This document shows, one piece after another, positions 38,341-48,603 of a stretch of DNA of 64,000 nt. The translations under genes and the position numbers were made by a program. Every line of letters begins with the position of its first letter. Within the stretch, counting starts at the first letter, position 1. The DNA is from Rosellinia necatrix (taxonomy: Eukaryota > Ascomycota > Sordariomycetes > Xylariales > Xylariaceae), in the NCBI GenBank assembly GCA_021209875.1, contig JAGYVD010000002.1, positions 248,001-312,000 on the forward strand, given 5' to 3'. The notes under the pieces were generated by a model. The model saw nothing but the letters and a program-made list of their open reading frames with translations. It made no database searches and had not been told where the DNA came from.

Positions 38341-38934
38341 TTAAAAGATTTAATATAATTTTAATATATTTAAATTAAACTATATTATTATATAATAAAT
38401 AAATAATAAATTAATAAATAAAAACATTTTAAACTATTTAATTATTTATTATATAAAAATATAGCAGACTAAAAAAATATTATTATAAATGCTAATATAT
38501 AAGCTATATTTATATAAAAGCTAAATAATATTTTTATAACAGCAAAAACAGCAAGCGTATATTTTAGCAGTAAAGCTTTAGAAAAACAGTATAATTATTA
38601 TATTAAAAATATTATTTAAAAATTAAACATAACTAAAATTAACAATTTTATTATATAAAAAATATTTTAGTTTATTAAATATATTAAATCTAAGCACGGC
38701 AAAGCTTAAATCTTTAAGTCTAAACTTATATAAAAAATAAAAAAAAAAACAACCCGACTATACAAAAAATTAAAACTTATTATATAAAAATATAACAACG
38801 CTAAAAAAAAAATAATATTTATATAATCTTTAATTATCTAGCAAATAAGCTAAAAACTGCTGCTAACATTTAAATTTTTACTAATTTATAATTATAATAC
38901 TTTAAATAAATTTTAAAATATTATATAAATATAT

Positions 38935-39260
38935 ATATAATTAAAAAATAAGCTAGCAAAAAGATTTTTATATAACTATTTAATAAACTTAAGCTAAAAT
39001 ATTTTAAAAAACAATTTTAAAATTATATAATTATTATATAAACTAGCAAAATTAAAGCTATATTAGTTTAAAATTTACTACTAATACTATTAAAAACAAT
39101 TAAATATATTTATATTTATATATAACTTATATTTATTATATATAATAAAATAACTAAAAATTTTAGTATTACTAGCTTATAAATAAACAATATATTTAGT
39201 TTTATTATATTAAACTTTTTAAAAAAAAATATAAGCTAAAGCCAGCTAATTTTTATATAA
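38935..39260 (+). pseudogene. Reverse transcriptase remnant of the copia-like element
   Basis: The degenerate plus-strand translation has LLYKLAKLKLY (ancestral P-L-Y-G-x-x-E-A-G-x-x-W) and, 22 codons on, NLYLLY at 39124-39141 (ancestral D-P-C-L-L-Y with Asp to Asn, Pro to Leu and Cys to Tyr, all C-to-T or G-to-A changes). This order and spacing fit copia polymerases. The catalytic box after it could not be aligned cleanly. Confidence 0.55.
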
Positions 39261-41796
39261 AATTAAAAAAAATATTTTAATTAAAACATTTAATTAAATT
39301 TAATAGCAGCTAAATTATATTATTATATAAAAAAAATATAACCTTAATATAAAAAAAACAAAGCAAATAATTAGCCCAAGTTAACTTCTGTATAACAAAA
39401 ACTATTTAAAATTATATTTTATAACAGGCTAAAAAAGCTTATATTAATAATATATATTAACCAGAAGTTTTATATAACTTATTAATAGCTATTTAAATAA
39501 TTAATCCGGCTTTAAATAATATTAAAACTTAAACTAAAAATCTAATAATAAATAAATAATTTTAAACAAGGTTTAATTTTTATATTATTAGATCTAATAT
39601 ATATAAAATTATTTATTTTTACTAATAGATTTTTATAAATAATACCAACATAAATGTTTAGTTTAAATTTTTATTATATTAGCAACAGAACATTATATAA
39701 AAAAAATTAAGTTTTAAAATAATTAAAAATATTATATATTAAAACTTTAGCAAATATAAAAAATTATTTAAAATATTTTAATAAATAAGCTGTATAATAT
39801 AATTAATAAATTTAATAATATAATAGTTTTATATATAACAATTTAAAAATTTTAATTATTTTAAACGTTTTTTAATTTTAATAGTTTTATGTTTAAATTT
39901 AAAATTATTATATAATTATTTAATTAAACTAAATATAATATAAAAAAACGTTTAATAATAAATATTATATTATTTTAAAAATTATATAAAAATCTTTTTT
40001 TTTAAAATATAATAAATTAACAGTGCTAATAATTTAACAAACATATTTATTAAATAAAAACCAAACTAAGCTTTAAAAACCTGGTATTTATAAATAAATT
40101 AATTATATAAATTAAAACGTATATAAAACAAATTAAAAAGCAAAAATAATAAAAAACAAAGTTTATATAATAATAAACGCTACTTTTTATATAATAATAA
40201 TATAAACTTTATTTTATTATATAATAAAAATATAAATATAACTAAAAACTTAACTTTTTAAAAAATAAGTTTTAATAATATAATAGCAATATATATTATA
40301 TTTAATTATTATATAACCTAGGTTTAATTTTTAGCTAAAGCTTGCAAAGTTTAAAGTTTATAAAAAACATTATAAACCTTAAACTTTATTATTTTTATTA
40401 TTTTTTTTATATAATAACAGCTTAAACTTTATTTTATTTATATAAAAAATATATAATTATTATTAAAAGCCTGATTTTTTAAAAATAAGCTTTAATAATA
40501 TAATAATAATATATATAATAATTAATTATTATATATTTTAAGTTTAATTTTTAATTAAAGCTAATAAAGCTTAAAGTTTATAGTTTATAAATAAATTAAT
40601 ATAATAAACTTTAAGCTTTATATTTTTTATTTATATATAATAATTAATTATTTTTTTAAAAAATAAAAAGATTAAAAGTTATTTTTTTTTTTTTTTTTTT
40701 ACGCACGAAAAAAACTACGTATAAGCTATATTTTTATTTTTACGTTTATATAGATTATATTTTTATTTTTATATTATTTATATATAAAAAAAAACATAAA
40801 AAAAAATAAAAAGCAAATTTATTTATTTATTTTTTTTTTTTTTAGCTATAATTAAAATATCACGTTTTATATAAGCGCTAAATATAAAAATATAAGCGTT
40901 TTTTAAAAACTAAAATTTAATAATATAAACTAAATAAAGCTTTTTAATTATAACAGCAGCTATTATATAGTTTATTTATATATGCTTTTAAATATTAAAT
41001 TTTTTAGCTTTAAATTAAAAAGCTTAAAAATAGTTTTTATAACAGATAAACTTAGCTTAAACATTTATAAAAACGTTTAAAACTGCTATTTAAAATAAAA
41101 TATTATAAAAAAAAACGGCGGCGATAATATTTTTAATATTTTATCGTATATAAAAACCTGTTAGCAAAAAAAAAAAATATATATATATATAAATAATTAT
41201 CTGCTTAAAAAAAAATTATATACGTTAATATATAAAAATTATATTAAAGTTTAACAAGCTTAAGTTTTTATAAAAAAACAGTAAACTTTTATTTAGCTGT
41301 TTTTTTTTATATAAACAAAGTTTATAAACTATAAAACATTTTTTATCGAAGAAAATATAAAACAAAAGCAAAAGCGGGCAAGCGGCGTAAAAACAGCAGC
41401 AGCAGCAGTAGAAGCAGCAGTAAATATTATTATTGTTATTATTATTATTAATGCTGCAGCTTTTAAAAGTTAATATTTATATTATATAAAAAAAAAGCTA
41501 TTATATATATATATATATATAAAAAAAGCAGATAGAACAGCAGAACAAAAAGTTAGTTGTAAATAAGGCCGTATATATATTTAAGCAGCAAAAAATATGC
41601 TAGCAATTTTAAGCTTAAGCTTAAGCATTAAGCGGCAGCTATATAAAGCATATATAAATTAAAAGCTGCGTACAAGCAGAAAACTTTATATAAAAAAATA
41701 ACTATATATAAATAAACAATTATATATATATAAATAATTATATATAAATAAAAAATAATATATAAATAAAAACTATAACTAATAAAAAAAAGCTAA

Positions 41797-42111
41797 TGTT
41801 AGAACTATAGCAATTAATTATAATTATTTATAGCTGTTATATATATATATATTTTATATAAATATATAATATATATATTATATATATATATATAACGTAT
41901 ATATTTTATATATAAAACAAGCTATATTATCGCTGTTATTTTAATAGGTTGTACGCTAGCAGAATTTTTATATAAAATTTAAAATAATATTACGCATAAT
42001 AATTATTTAAATAAAATTAATTAAATATAATAAACATCGTATAATAAAAAAGTTATATTCTGTTTCACGCGTGAACAGTATGTGCATCGCACATATAAAG
42101 CCTATTTAATA
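41797..42111 (+). repeat. Right LTR of the copia-like element
   Basis: 315 bp, the direct repeat of 27702-28014. Its last 60 bp (42058-42105) are less mutated than the left copy and retain CACGCGTGAACAG-type sequence. It is followed by the target duplication AATAA. Confidence 0.88.
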
Positions 42112-43037
42112 AATAACGTTAATATATAATAAATATAATTTATATATAAACAATAAATTTTTAGCTTTTTATATAATAAATAAAGTTTAGCTAATATTTT
42201 ATAAGTTTTATTATAATTATATTTTATAGCTTTTAAACGTTAATATTTTTTCTGCGGTTAAAAAAAAACTAAAAAAACTGCTATAAAAAATTTTAAACGT
42301 AATGTTTAATATTATAAATATAAAAAAAAACGTTTTATTATATTATTGACAAGCTAAGTTTAAAACTTTAAATATTTAATAAATTAAAAATATTTAAAAA
42401 ATAGTTAAAATATATTTAAAAAACTGTTTAAAGCTGTTATTATTAAAATATATAATATTAAAAACAAAAAAAGTTTTAAAAATTAGTTTTAAAAGCTTTT
42501 TATTAATTTAAAAACTTTTAATATTAAATTTTTTAAATAAAATAGTTTTAATACTGCTTATAATACCTGCTAATAATTAAAAACTACGCAAAATAAACTA
42601 AAAACTAAATATTAAAATATTTTTAGTTTTTAAAGCTTTATATAAACTATTAATTTATAAAGTTTTTAAAGCTTTAAATTAACAAGCTTAAAAAATCGTT
42701 AATTTTTAAGCTTAAGTTAATTTTTATAAAAAAAAAGCTTTAAAAAATATTAAACCAGCTTGTTAAATAATTAAACAAACATTTAAAAAGTAGTTTATAG
42801 CTATAATTAATATATAAAAAAGCTAAACAAAAATTAAAAAGTTAAATTATATATATAAATAAAGCCAGCGATTATAACGTAGTTTTTAACTTTAAAACTA
42901 TAAATAGCAGCTTAATCAAGCCGGCAAATAAAACGCAAAACTATATTATCGTTAAAACGGCCGATTAAAAGTATATTATTGTTAAAATTAGTCAATTAGC
43001 TAGTTTTCAATTAAATTAGTTATATTTAGGTAGAGTG

Positions 43038-43075
43038 GCCCGTGAGGGTGTTGCCCGTGGCCTGTGTGGTTAGCT
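43038..43075 (-). repeat. Right terminal inverted repeat, 38 bp
   Basis: Exact reverse complement of 26719-26756, followed by TA at 43076-43077. It marks the sharp return to normal base composition. Confidence 0.95.
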
Positions 43076-43107
43076 TATTGGCCTGACAGTATATCATACG
43101 GAAACTC

Positions 43108-43260
43108 TCACGTTGAGTAACGCCCGCCCCCAAGAAAAGGCCCCTCGTCCTTGTGCTCATCCTGGTCGACATCACTAGGGATAAACACGCCATCTATAGT
43201 GCTGCCTACATAATTATATTTAGCGTCGAGTGCTGCACAGAGATTTGTTTTCCGCCCATA
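43108..43260 (-). pseudogene. Short coding-like remnant, unrecognized
   Basis: On the minus strand an open stretch of about 50 codons reads GRKTNLCAALDAKYNYVGST, then a polar Asp/Glu-rich segment (PSDVDQDEHKDEG) and GGGRYST, and stops at 43110-43108. The composition is protein-like and unlike the neighbouring noncoding DNA. No start or upstream splice could be found and the frame is lost upstream, so it is probably the 3' end of a broken gene just outside the transposon. I do not recognize the family. Confidence 0.3.
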
Positions 43261-43482
43261 TCAGAAGCGTCGTCAGTGTAAAGGTGCTGTTCTTGCTGTT
43301 GAAACTTGTATTCGATTTAATTCTAGAAAGTATAGAATTTAATTACATTCGGGTAAACTGCGTCATGTTGTCAACTAAATCCTGTGTTAGTATACGAGGT
43401 TCCATGTAGTCCTTGCCGTCTATATGCAACTCTATACTCACGTCTCAAGATTTAAAACCTAGAAACTAACTTGGAATTAAAC

Positions 43483-44112
43483 TTAGTTCCACTCTTTATT
43501 ATTATCAACGGGTATAAACTTTCCATCGTGCTCATAGAGCAGTTGTAACTGCCGGTAGTACTTAAGTATGGTAGAGATACGCGTTGTCATGAAATATTGC
43601 TTATCATCTTCACTTAAATCAAAATCAACCTGCCCAAAATCGAGTGCCATAAGCTTCCCATTCACAAGGCGGTAATTCCCTGGATTTGGGTCTAACTGGT
43701 GTACACCGAAGCTGTGGAGTGAACGGAAGCATTCTTGGAGTAGTTCTGACAATTTGCCCAGTTTTAATATCGCACCTTCTGGTGATGCCAAAGGCATGCC
43801 CCCTAAGTCCTTAAGTAGAAAGGCTCTCTTCCCGATATAGACAACTTGGCCACAAACCTCAGGAACTAACGTGCCTTGCGCATGTTTGAGGTGCTTGTAT
43901 GCACAAATCTCGGTGTCGAACGAGTCTTCCTTGTCTTCTTGTTCTGATTTTAGAATAATATGGTCTGGCAAGAACTATTCTGGGAATAGGGTGTATATCC
44001 GTGACCGGACAAAGAAAGGTACATGCCTGAAACAGGTGTCCCAAAAGCGAGGTAAGGCAGGACGGTGGATAGCTAATCGGAGGACGTCGGGGTAGAGCGG
44101 GCTGATTACCAT
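43483..44112 (-). pseudogene. Protein-kinase-like (APH-type) gene with an in-frame stop
   Basis: Resembles small fungal protein-kinase-like/aminoglycoside-phosphotransferase-like proteins. From the ATG at 44112 the frame runs through ...RIYTLFPE, meets TAG at 43977-43975, then continues in the same frame as FLPDHIILKSEQEDKEDSFD to a stop at 43483 (210 codons including the TAG). Kinase marks are IILKSE (VAIK-like Lys), FDTEICAYKHL (helix-C Glu), FRSLHSFGVHQLDPNPGNYR (catalytic loop with Asp and Asn) and LMALDFGQV (DFG). The sequence on both sides of the TAG reads as one protein, so the stop is best seen as a lesion, for example CAG to TAG by a RIP-type change about 900 bp from the transposon edge. 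A short active product starting after the stop is possible but would lack the usual N-terminus. Confidence 0.65.
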
Positions 44113-44587
44113 GCCGGTTGCGGAGACCTGTCGTGTTCGGAAGCGAAACTGCTGTAAACAGGCGGTCAATGATGGGTGTGGAATGGCAAAAGCAGGCGAG
44201 TGCGTACAACAAGTTTGGTAGATTGTGGCGGCGCTGTGGTGTCGACGTTATCTGGGACGCGATAGTGCCTGTGCTCGCCTGGTCGATAGATTGGTAGAAT
44301 AATCTTTCCATTCTTCTCTTTCTTCTCTGGTGGAGTTCCTGATGGAACGTCGACGTCGACGGGACCGTACTCCTTCATGCTTGGGCTAGATCCCTCGGGA
44401 TGAAGAGTCGAAGACCCGTACAGCCCGGGTCGATCGGTGCTATCCTACATCCCCCGCGCGTAAATCAATTACATTGCTTAACCGCATAGATAGCTGCTTT
44501 TAGTGACATACCTATGCATTTATAGAAGTACCAATTTACAAGGGCGTGAATTTGGGGGGACACTTAAAGGGATACTGCATCCTACCT
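44113..44587. other. Intergenic, no gene seen
   Basis: Includes a short palindromic patch GAACGTCGACGTCGACGG (44344-44361). No coding motif was recognized. The minus-strand frame here could be a further upstream part of the kinase-like gene, but nothing supports this. Confidence 0.4.
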
Positions 44588-45458
44588 ATGCTCGAGCAGG
44601 ACGGTGGAGTGTCTGCCGATTTTGAGAGGCCACTACTACCCCTCTACGCCGACGAGGCAAAGCGGATGCATGAGCCTGCCGAACGGCCAAACGTCCGAGC
44701 CTGGCGTTTCGAGACGGAGTTCTGATATTGAAAACTGGTGGCATACAGAGATCTCCAGCGTTGCTCTCGCCGGATTTGTGAGGTACCCACAGGTCATCCA
44801 GACATCCCACACCAAGCCACTGGGCGAGGTAAATATTTTGGAGAATGTAGACTCTACGTATGCTGTGTATATAAACAATACAAGGGTTGCTCAAGTTATT
44901 ATAGAGACAAAGCGGAACCTAATCGACGCGGCTGAGTGGCAAGACGGACACCCAAGCATGCCACAGCAAAGGCTTGCTAAGGAACTTCGCGGGTAAAGAC
45001 ATGTTAGATATACCGCCGTACAACGACTAATGTTCCTTAGATATGCCGACGAATACGAGTCTACACTTGTGGGTTGCGTTGATGGGGGATACTATTTACA
45101 GTTGCAATTCCGGGCACAAAAGGCTAGCGACATACGCGATGCGGAGTGCCCAGTCGATTGCTGGGTATTTCCTATTTTGCAGAGTCGCTGCGCATTCTAT
45201 CGCATGCTTGTGCAAGGCTGGCGGAGGTGTCAAGGACTGGCAGCGCCGAAGCTTAGCGTCGGGAGTCTCACGGAACATCAACGCGAGTATTATACGGGCA
45301 CGCCTGTTTGGGAAGTGCCCGGCAATTCGGGTTCATCCTCAAAACTTGTAGTAAACCATCCAGAGGGCTATATTAGTATGGCGGATGCAGAGACGGGAGC
45401 GTTGGGATGGGTTCATGAGAGTGTGGAGGGTATCGTCTGGGAGACGCGGGGGTGGTAA
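44588..45458 (+). pseudogene. Unknown fungal protein, restriction-endonuclease-like core; frameshifted
   Basis: From the ATG at 44588, 45 codons (MLEQDGGVSADFERPLLPLY ... RAWRFETEF) end at TGA 44723-44725. The protein evidently continues one base out of frame as DIENWWHTEISSVALAGF. A 48-nt intron follows (44993-45040, GTAAAG...TTAG with a GACTAAT branch) and joins ...AKELRG to YADEYESTLVG, running to a stop at 45458. The segment DSTYAVYI ... QVIIETKRNLI has the D-(x)n-E-x-K spacing of PD-(D/E)XK nuclease folds, so a nuclease-like fold is inferred, not shown. The rest (CPVDCWVFPI, LVQGWRRCQG) resembles a widespread uncharacterized fungal family as I recall it. The intron and downstream exon are intact, so a single 1-nt indel at 44717-44725 is the visible lesion. 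A sequencing error is the alternative. Confidence 0.55.
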
Positions 45459-46368
45459 GCGCCACGCTGGCTGGAAAGGCGTCAACTTGCCACACAAGTC
45501 ATTTTGGCATGGCTCTTCTGGCTGCTCATACTCCTTGCATTTCTGCATACCGATTGCCTAGTATCATATTAAGGCGACATACAACTTAGCTTATACTGCT
45601 TATGCTTTTAGTAGTATAGAACTTTGCTTCTGAAGATACATGCTTAAACTTACACATAGCTCTCTATCTTGAGTATAATTAAAGAAATATTTAAAAATAA
45701 AATAGTTAGAAAGAACAAAAGCTACGCACAACTTTGTATAGAACTGGCTTGCGTAGGGTTAAACTGGTATTGTCTAGTTATGAACACATGTATGGCCCAG
45801 TACTTAAAAAAGTTGAACTTGTTGCATATGCAAGATAAACCAATGGGTGAAATTGTGTTAGACCCTGGTTCTTGTATGAAGATAATGCGGTAGCGGATCG
45901 TTCTTCTAAGCCCTTTCCGTATTCGGGTACTTGCTCCCTAGTATTCTAACCACTGTTATCTTTTTACGACTAGGTTCCGTACTAAACTGGGTATGCAACC
46001 AGGCTTCCAGCGTACCCGCGCGGCGGGATCGAACGTTCATGAAAGACAGTAACCATCGACTCGGTTATCAGTCAAGTTTAGAAGATCATAGAACCGGTCA
46101 AGGCTTATCTAGATCACTTTCTCTCTGCGAGGCGGCTACAGAGCGTACACTAACTATAGGTAGTGCACGTTCAAGGGCGAGCTATGCCATACCACTACGA
46201 CTAAACTGGGTTAGTTCTGCCGGAGATTTAACCACATAACGGGGAGGGGGGACGGGGCGGCTTTGCCATACTGTACATAGGTGGATGGTTACTGCTTCTT
46301 CAGCCCTCTAATTGCACTATCCCTTGTATATGCCAGGTAGGTCAGTATGGTTATTATAGCTTTAGCGA
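45459..46368. other. Intergenic, no supported gene
   Basis: AT-leaning up to about 45.9 kb, then mixed. Short frames at 45669-45893 and 45931-46239 lack motifs and are not credited. Confidence 0.5.
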
Positions 46369-46656
46369 ATGGCTACCAAACCCTCTCTGAGTTGTCCTCT
46401 ATTCACGATCTTATACGTGGCGCTGGCCGTTACAAGTGTGACAGGTACGACTGATCCGAACAGTTTTCAAGATATATATCCCTGGTTTGAGGGCTATCGT
46501 CTAATTGTTTGCTGTATTCAACGCTCGACTAGCATTTGCCTAACTACTTTTTCGAGAGTAGACGCCGATACGTTTAGACGCCCAGGACATCCCGTAGCTA
46601 TGTACTTGGATGGTAATGTCTCTCCTTGGATGGTAATGTCTCGCCTTGGATGGTAG
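46369..46656 (+). CDS. Weak candidate small secreted protein (95 aa)
   Basis: The frame from the ATG at 46369 begins MATKPSLSCPLFTILYVALA and continues VTSVTG, a plausible signal peptide with a small-residue cleavage region. A 69-residue mature part with three Cys (VCC, SIC) follows. The last 16 residues are encoded by the 20-bp tandem repeat that starts at 46605, which argues against a conserved protein. No family was recognized; it is listed only because of the N-terminus. Confidence 0.2.
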   Translation: MATKPSLSCPLFTILYVALAVTSVTGTTDPNSFQDIYPWFEGYRLIVCCIQRSTSICLTTFSRVDADTFRRPGHPVAMYLDGNVSPWMVMSRLGW

Positions 46657-46684
46657 GGTCTCTGCTTGGATGGCGAGATCTCTA
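46605..46684. repeat. 20-bp tandem repeat, 4 copies
   Basis: Unit CTTGGATGGTAATGTCTCTC begins at 46605, 46625, 46645 and 46665. Copies 1-2 are nearly identical; copies 3-4 diverge (GGTAGGGTC, GGCGAGATC). Confidence 0.9.
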
Positions 46685-47828
46685 CGTCGCCAGTAAGGTC
46701 GATGGCCATGGCGTAACGGGACGGACAGTGATCCGATATTCTTTATACTCTCCGAGCGTTGTACTTTACATGTCAATCTTGCTTGAAGGCCGTACCATAC
46801 AGAGCTGAGATTGTGTGGATGGGATCGAAGGTGACGTGGCGACCGGGGTGGCTTGTCTCTCCGTCCAAAGAGAAGGAGAAAAAAAGAAGAAGAAGAAGGG
46901 AATTGGGAAAAAGAAAAGTGTGACTGCTGGTTGATGCAGATAAATCCTAAATAAGATCAGTCAGTCAGTCAGGGTGTATTTTAGGCAACAGCTGGTTGGT
47001 GGTTAGGTTTCGACTTCCTTTTCGGCACCTGGGCAGGCACTCGGTGTGTGACACGCATCTCGATCTTCCATGGGTCAAGGGGTAACCAACCAATAAGATG
47101 TAACGGAGCCGACCCCGAGCTTTTACTGGACGTGGATTCGCTGGAGGGCACCAAGTGGTGCCAACGTCCCTTCTCCCGAATATCCCGCGAGTTATGACTA
47201 CCTCCCTAAGGAAGTACCTAACCATCATCTCTATACAAGCTGTGGCTACATGCCCTACCTACCTACCGTTAATACTACTACTACTACTACTACCTAGGTA
47301 CATACTCCCTATTCCCTACCTCCTTGGACATATCCTGCCTACCTACCTACCACTACCTGATTGCCCAGACCATCTTGCACGCGCCTGACTACAAGCATCT
47401 ACCTCCACCTACCTCACCTACCTAGCAGTCTCCCAGCCGCCGCCTCCTGGCTTGATTCACCGACCGAATCAAGGCGCCACCGAGATGGGTTTATACGTAG
47501 ATGTCGCCATCGGGGCCTATCCCTTCCCACCGTAGCTTAGCATCGCTACCCGCGCGGTATCGGTTCATCGCGAAGTCGAACAACACACAACACACAACAC
47601 ACGATAGATAGACAACAAACAATAGGCAACAGACAACACCCAACACCCAACACCCAACACCCAACACTCAACACACACCGCCCGAGGCGAGCCGGTGGTG
47701 ATAACCTGAGTCCTCCCCTCCGCCCTCATCAAATCCGCTTGCTAGGCATCTGATCCGACACGAAGCCTCTCCATCGCGTTGGCTAACCGGACGTGGCCAT
47801 TACTCTTCTGCTACCCGCGAGCGCCGAC
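46685..47828. other. Intergenic / upstream region of the bZIP gene
   Basis: No gene supported. Contains a GAAGAAG run (46870-46900), a TACTAC microsatellite (47270-47292), TACCTACC words, and two A/C-rich tandem tracts before the bZIP start: CAACACA units at 47580-47602 and CAACACC units at about 47634-47670. These probably lie in the leader or promoter of the bZIP gene. Confidence 0.5.
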
Positions 47829-48603
47829 ATGCAGAACCCTAATGATCAAGATTGTGTCGATAAACATCAAGATAGTATCTCTATATATGGCGATGTTGAA
47901 GACGTCTCTTTCCATGGCATAGCCCCTCTGGATGGCGGCTGCTGGGAAGGTTCGCGCGGCATATGGCCCCCGGGCTCTTTCATGTCTGAACAGCAGATCC
48001 CCGGTCGTTATGGTTACTCTGGAGAAGTATGCATTTCATCGTCTTGCATTGTCGGCCTCGCATGGGCTTTGCCCTCTGCTAACCGCGGAGAAGCCATGGC
48101 CATTAGTTGAAACAGGTAACACCAACCAGCACAATGTCGCCTGCTTCCACATCCCAACTGCAGGGTGGCCGTCTGAGCTCGCTCTCGACATGGCAGGTGG
48201 TGAACTCGGAAGTCGTACAGCCCCCACCACTGCGACTCAATACAGTCCGGCGCCACAAGACAATTCTCTAGAGCCTGAAAATGGGGCCACGGGGACGGGC
48301 AACAAAGCCGTATCGTCCACGTCGTCTATGAGTCCCGGCGACGCCCCCGTGATCAAGAGGAGACGCGCTCAGAACAAGCTAGCGGCTGCCAGGTGCAGAA
48401 GGAAAGCGAAGCATGGGGAAGATGAGCTCCAACGAAGAGAGAAGGATCTACTTCGAGAAAACAGGATACTGAATGCCCATGCTTCCCTCTTGCGAGGGGA
48501 AGTGCTTCAGTTGAAGCATGAGATACTCCGGCACAGCCACTGTGACACGGATTATATCCATCGCTACATTCAGAGAACAGCTGAGCAATTGGGAGGGTTA
48601 TGA
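47829..48603 (+). CDS. bZIP transcription factor
   Basis: DNA-binding nuclear regulator. The C-terminal part is clear: basic region RRRAQNKLAAARCRRKAKHG (with N-x7-R), then an amphipathic zipper DELQRREKDLLRENRIL and LRGEVLQLKHEIL, ending at the TGA at 48601-48603. The basic region resembles the ATF/CREB group. The N-terminus is less certain. The ATG at 47829 gives an acidic, Gln-containing segment (MQNPNDQDCVDKHQ...) up to about 48012-48026. An intron with a CTAACC branch (48079) and CAG (48116) or TAG (48107) acceptor then leads to the exon coding for ...NTNQHNVACFHIP. The best-looking donor, GTATGC at 48027, leaves the wrong phase; a weaker GTTACT donor at 48013 gives the right phase. Alternatively, the bZIP frame is open without an intron from the ATG at 47932. 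Confidence 0.75.

Larger units (their letters stand above)
27702..42111 (+). mobile_element. Ty1/copia-like LTR retrotransposon, RIP-mutated, carrying a nested gypsy element
   Basis: Direct LTRs at 27702-28014 and 41797-42111 start TGTTGGAAC/TGTTAGAAC and end TTTAATA. They are flanked by the same 5 bp AATAA (27697-27701 and 42112-42116). Without the nested element (28692-35550 plus one 5-bp duplication) the element is about 7.5 kb. On the plus strand, integrase-type sequence (about 38030-38340) precedes reverse-transcriptase-type sequence (about 38940-39250), the copia order. An A-rich run just before the right LTR (41781-41790) may be the polypurine tract. Stops interrupt every frame, so the element is dead. 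Confidence 0.85.
26717..43077 (+). mobile_element. pogo/Fot1-like TIR transposon, host of two nested insertions
   Basis: A perfect 38-bp inverted repeat bounds the whole AT-rich block: 26719-26756 and its reverse complement at 43038-43075. Both ends are followed outward by TA (26717-26718 and 43076-43077), the target duplication made by Tc1/mariner-pogo elements. Removing the copia insertion with one of its duplications (27702-42116) leaves about 1.94 kb. That matches the roughly 1.9 kb size and about 40-bp inverted repeats known for fungal Fot1/pogo elements. The interior (26757-27701 and 42117-43037) is saturated with stops. A weak reading on the plus strand around 42650-42900 suggests the basic C-terminal region of such transposases, but this is not decisive. 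The terminal repeats themselves are unmutated, in contrast to the interior. Confidence 0.75.

Noticed and set aside
26717..43077. Reading the AT-rich block as a centromere core
   Set aside because: It is only 16 kb, with sharp ends at an inverted repeat and fully explained by three nested transposons.
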